Shown here one piece after another: positions 61,603 to 64,000 of a stretch of 64,000 nucleotides of DNA. The DNA is from Pseudaminobacter soli (ex Zhang et al. 2022) (GTDB lineage Bacteria; Pseudomonadota; Alphaproteobacteria; Rhizobiales; Rhizobiaceae). Position 1 is the first letter of the stretch; each line of letters begins with the position of its first letter. The notes under the pieces were generated by a model. The model was not told the origin of the DNA. It did not search any database and worked only from the letters and a program-made list of their open reading frames with translations. Both the position numbers and the translations under genes were made by a program. The stretch lies in contig NZ_JABVCF010000011.1 of assembly GCF_014595955.1 (NCBI RefSeq), positions 62,001 through 126,000 of the forward strand, written 5' to 3'.

Positions 61603-62504
61603 GGAGACGAGATCTTCCGGCCAAAATGCTTGCCTGGGGCGAGGGCGACGGGAGCAGGCCGGCGATGCTCTTGCTGGACGGCTGGCCGTCGGCCTGGCGC
61701 GATCGGGAGGGCGGTGCGGGGGAATGCCCCAAAGTTGGTGGGAGCCAGTTCCGGTCGCGCCAGCACATAGCCCTGCACCATGGAGGCGCCCGATTTTTCA
61801 GCGAGCTCGAGTTGCCAGTTCTCTTCGATGCCCTCGAATACCGTGGAGATGCCCTGGTCGTAGAAGATCTCGACCATGGCGCTGAGGAGACCGAAGCCAG
61901 GGTCCGATTCCATCAATCGCGTGATCCAGTGGGCATCGAATTTCACGATGTCCGGGCGCAGCATCTTGATGCGTTCGATGTCGGAGTCCTCGGCGCCGTA
62001 ATCGTCGACTGCGATCTTGAAGCCGTTCGCCTTGAGTGCCTGGACGAAATTGTAGAGCGCGTCCTGCGAGCCCGACTTCTTTTCGGTGACCTCGCAGACG
62101 ACCCGTTTGGGATCTATTCCGGACTCATGGAGAGTCACCCGCATGTCGCCCAAAGCGGCATCGGCGATCGAGCGGTCGATGAAGACCGATGGGTCGAAGT
62201 TGACGAAGATCGCCGTGTCCTGCGGCAGACACGCCCCCGCATTCATCAGGTGAAGCGTGCGTGTCAGGGTCTCGACATGGAAACGGTCGATGCCGGCAAG
62301 CCCGCCGAAGAAGGCGCCCGGTGATACGAAGGCGCCGTCGCGCTCCGGCCTGATCAGGCCTTCGAAGGCGGCGATGGCCAGCTTGCCGTTGTTGAAGGCG
62401 AAGATCGGCTGAAACGCGCTTTTCAGCGCATAAGCACCCCAGACGGCCTGAACGGTCTGGTCCTCGTTGCGGCCAATATGGGCGAGCACTGCGCTACGGG
62501 GCAC
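61599..62504 (-). CDS. EAL-domain protein, probable c-di-GMP phosphodiesterase
   Basis: A 301-residue single EAL domain without a visible sensor domain. The catalytic pattern is mostly retained: Glu in FEGLIRP (the EAL position, reading EGL), Asn in VNFDPS, Glu in CEVTEKK, the DD pair in AVDDYG, Lys in IVKFD, Glu in FEGIE and Gln in QGYVLARP. The C-terminal ~40 residues are Pro/Arg-rich. It is translationally coupled to the degenerate copy downstream. Confidence 0.82.
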   Translation of the reverse strand: MPRSAVLAHIGRNEDQTVQAVWGAYALKSAFQPIFAFNNGKLAIAAFEGLIRPERDGAFVSPGAFFGGLAGIDRFHVETLTRTLHLMNAGACLPQDTAIFVNFDPSVFIDRSIADAALGDMRVTLHESGIDPKRVVCEVTEKKSGSQDALYNFVQALKANGFKIAVDDYGAEDSDIERIKMLRPDIVKFDAHWITRLMESDPGFGLLSAMVEIFYDQGISTVFEGIEENWQLELAEKSGASMVQGYVLARPELAPTNFGAFPRTALPIAPGRRPAVQQEHRRPAPVALAPGKHFGRKISSP

Positions 62505-62525
62505 GATCGCCTCTGCTTCTCATAA

Positions 62526-63926
<1,401 letters not shown>

Positions 63927-63946
63927 GCGGAAGGCTTGGACTGGTT

Positions 63947-63964
63947 GTGGCGCTTCGGCGCCAC
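63947..63964 (+). terminator. Hairpin after the aspartate aminotransferase gene
   Basis: Seven-base arms GTGGCGC / GCGCCAC with the stable loop TTCG, 20 bp after the stop. No T-run follows, so termination strength is uncertain. Confidence 0.5.
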
Positions 63965-64000
63965 ACTGGACAAGGCCGCGGGAACCGGCGATGATCTAGG

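Noticed and set aside
60769-62504. EAL pair as one gene broken by a frameshift
   Set aside because: Each frame has its own N- and C-terminal EAL-like regions and a normal ATGA overlap, so these are two genes.

Overview
The window reads as chromosomal DNA of a Rhizobiales alphaproteobacterium, most like the Mesorhizobium/Phyllobacteriaceae group. The support is the high G+C content, the core gene neighbourhoods (petABC-apt, ychF-pth-rplY-prs, lgt-midA), a BA14K-family protein, several DUF families mostly seen in this order, EcfG-type promoter motifs, and short palindromic intergenic repeats of the kind common in rhizobia. No phage, IS element, CRISPR array, tRNA or rRNA was seen.

Layout. 1-4.3 kb: end of the CCA-adding enzyme, a small DUF1059 gene, an exported alpha/beta hydrolase, hemF, trmL and two small unknown genes. 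4.3-8.9 kb: two tandem full-length ABC exporter half-transporters, a DUF6665 gene and a broken VapC-like toxin fragment. 8.9-12.3 kb: the cytochrome bc1 operon petABC, a terminator and apt. 12.3-23.2 kb: two MaoC-like genes, a CorA-type transporter, and the translation/nucleotide block ychF-pth-rplY-prs on the minus strand. That block is interrupted by plus-strand accessory cargo: a manganese catalase and a TauE/ChrB/ChrA anion-export module. 23.3-30.3 kb: a lipoprotein, a creatinase-like hydrolase, pgeF, a lipoprotein with three Kazal-type inhibitor repeats, two cold-shock genes, BA14K, an MBL hydrolase and ilvE. 30.5-35.1 kb: a MarR regulator, an OmpR-type response regulator, a DUF6074 gene, a histidine kinase and a glycosyltransferase. 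35.1-45.9 kb: topoisomerase IB, csaA, a YbjN protein, a UbiK/BMFP protein, lgt, midA, a DUF2189 membrane protein, uvrB and a second glycosyltransferase. 46-52.4 kb: a long coiled-coil protein, an enolase-superfamily dehydratase next to a GMC oxidoreductase, an acyl-CoA thioesterase, and a divergent HxlR regulator/FMN reductase pair. 52.8-64 kb: a small exported protein, a CNNM/CorC protein, tandem extensin-like proteins, DUF3775, DUF486, a TPR protein, a PQQ-type sugar dehydrogenase, a third cold-shock gene, an overlapping pair of EAL-like proteins and an aspartate aminotransferase.

How the genes fit together. Much of the window is housekeeping (respiration, haem, tRNA and ribosome function, lipoprotein maturation, DNA repair). 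Stress and envelope functions are interleaved with it: Mn catalase and cold-shock proteins, two of them behind EcfG-like promoter motifs, chromate efflux, and cell-wall or lipoprotein factors. The observations I rate most worth checking are the triple Kazal lipoprotein with Arg at every predicted P1 site, an in-frame palindromic repeat in an unusually long UvrB, the overlapping intact/degenerate EAL pair, and the plus-strand stress modules set into the minus-strand ychF-prs backbone. I did not find an obvious new multi-gene defence or biosynthetic system.
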